Program-made: the position numbers and the translations under genes
Shown here: one piece after another, positions 6,351 to 7,215 of the stretch
Layout: each line of letters opens with the position of its first letter
Numbering within the stretch: the stretch's first letter is position 1
From: an uncultured Lachnospiraceae bacterium
GTDB lineage: Bacteria > Bacillota > Clostridia > Lachnospirales > Lachnospiraceae
NCBI GenBank assembly: GCA_902803635.1
Contig: CADCQU010000383.1
Location: forward strand, 1 to 7,215
Reading direction: 5' to 3'
DNA: 7,215 nt
The notes under the pieces: generated by a model
What the model was told of the DNA's origin: nothing
Databases searched by the model: none
The model's input: the letters and a program-made list of their open reading frames with translations, nothing else

Positions 6351-7215
6351 TTCAAAAACTCGATGATTTGATGACGGAAAATATCCACACCGTCGCGATC
6401 GCGGGCCACGTCCGTCCGGACGGGGACTGCTACGGCTCGACGACCGCAACGTGGCAGTATTTGTCAAAATACTATCCAGATCGCACAGTGACGCTGTATC
6501 TGGAGCGCTGTCCCGATGAGTTCCGCTTTTTAAAGGGCATGGAATCGGTGAAATATGTACTGGAGGATGAGACTCCGGTGGATCTTTTCATCACCTGCGA
6601 CGTCAGCACACAGGATCGCATCGGCGTGGCCGGGCCGCTCTTTGTGACCGCGAAGCACCGTGTCTGCTTCGACCATCATCTGAGCAACACGATGACAGCG
6701 GACGAGAATTATGTCTTCCCGGAAGCGAGTTCCTGCGCGGAGGTTATGTTCGGCTTCATCCCCTACGAGCGGATGGACGTGGATATCGCCAGCAGCATCT
6801 ATACCGGCATCATCCATGACACGGGCGTCTTCCAGCAGAACAATACGCTTCCGAAAACGCACCGGATTGCCGCAAAGCTCCTCGAAAAAGGGGTTCCGGC
6901 ACCCCGGATTGTCGAGGAAACCTTCAATGCCCGCATGTATCGGCAGGTGCAGATCATGGGCGTTGCCTTTTGCCGCAGTCAAATGTTTTTTGACGGCCAG
7001 GCGGTTGGTAGCTACATCACGCAGGAGGATTATAGGCGCTTTGCATGCACTACGGCGGACACGCAGTCCATCGTCGCGGAGCTTCGGAAGACTACCGATG
7101 TCGAAATTGCATTTTTCGTCTACGAGGCCGAGCCCGGATACTTCCGCGTATCCCTTCGGAGCAAGACATTTGCCAATGTCTCCGAACTGGCGGCCACCTT
7201 CGGGGGCGGAGGGCA
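6347..7215 (+). CDS. nrnA: DHH-family oligoribonuclease/pAp phosphatase NrnA (partial, 3' end beyond window)
   Basis: NrnA-type DHH/DHHA1 phosphoesterases degrade very short RNAs (nanoRNAs) from the 5' end or dephosphorylate pAp, using two Mn ions. Codons 1-289 are present. The metal-binding motifs of the DHH domain are intact: GHVRPDGDCYGS (20-31, D25 and D27), D85 in TCDVS, DHH at 109-111, and HDTG at 157-160 (D158). The DHHA1 substrate-binding domain is visible in SLRSKTF and the glycine run 286-289. The window ends inside the next codon (CA-), probably the His of the family GGGGH motif, so about 30 residues are missing. Start ATG 6347 has GGGAGG (6331-6336) 10 bases upstream and overlaps the rbfA stop. 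Placement directly after rbfA is common in Clostridia. Whether nanoRNA or pAp is the main substrate cannot be read from sequence. Confidence 0.93.
   Translation, partial: MIQKLDDLMTENIHTVAIAGHVRPDGDCYGSTTATWQYLSKYYPDRTVTLYLERCPDEFRFLKGMESVKYVLEDETPVDLFITCDVSTQDRIGVAGPLFVTAKHRVCFDHHLSNTMTADENYVFPEASSCAEVMFGFIPYERMDVDIASSIYTGIIHDTGVFQQNNTLPKTHRIAAKLLEKGVPAPRIVEETFNARMYRQVQIMGVAFCRSQMFFDGQAVGSYITQEDYRRFACTTADTQSIVAELRKTTDVEIAFFVYEAEPGYFRVSLRSKTFANVSELAATFGGGG

Overview
The window is one end-to-end segment of the conserved transcription/translation operon of Firmicutes, all on the + strand: rimP - nusA - ylxR - ylxQ - infB - rbfA - nrnA (the last cut by the window edge). The gene order, a short NusA ending in an acidic tail without the extra C-terminal repeats of enterobacterial NusA, the YlxR and YlxQ pair, and a DHH phosphoesterase directly after rbfA point to a member of the Clostridia. 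A moderately GC-rich Lachnospiraceae-type genome is my best guess, by inference from gene order and protein style and not from a database match. In Bacillus subtilis the order is rimP-nusA-ylxR-ylxQ-infB-ylxP-rbfA-truB. Here ylxP is absent and a structured, apparently non-coding gap lies in its place.

Layout. Positions 1-132 hold no recognised gene but contain a perfect 8-bp palindrome and a second, longer-range pair of complementary arms. rimP (133-597) uses a GTG start. A 128-base gap with a possible 26-codon leader ORF precedes nusA (726-1958). ylxR (1885-2172) starts inside the nusA tail, and ylxQ (2159-2458) starts inside the end of ylxR, so these three are packed by overlaps. A 187-base spacer carrying four strong inverted repeats separates ylxQ from infB (2646-5774). 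That gene encodes an unusually long IF2 of 1042 residues, with a large K/E/A/P-rich then G/R/Q-rich disordered linker between two IF2_N modules. A 192-base spacer containing a very strong GC-rich hairpin leads to rbfA (5967-6350), which overlaps nrnA (from 6347) by the four bases ATGA.

How the genes work together. RimP and RbfA assist 30S subunit maturation, IF2 loads initiator tRNA on the 30S subunit, and NusA links RNA polymerase pausing and termination to the RNA. YlxR and YlxQ are small RNA-binding proteins, and NrnA degrades very short RNAs and pAp. The theme is coordinated ribosome assembly, initiation and RNA turnover.

This is an ordinary housekeeping region. I see no transposon, phage, CRISPR, toxin-antitoxin or biosynthetic system. 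The points worth a second look are the three structured intergenic regions, the possible leader peptide before nusA, the nusA/ylxR overlap and the RG/Q-rich linker of IF2.
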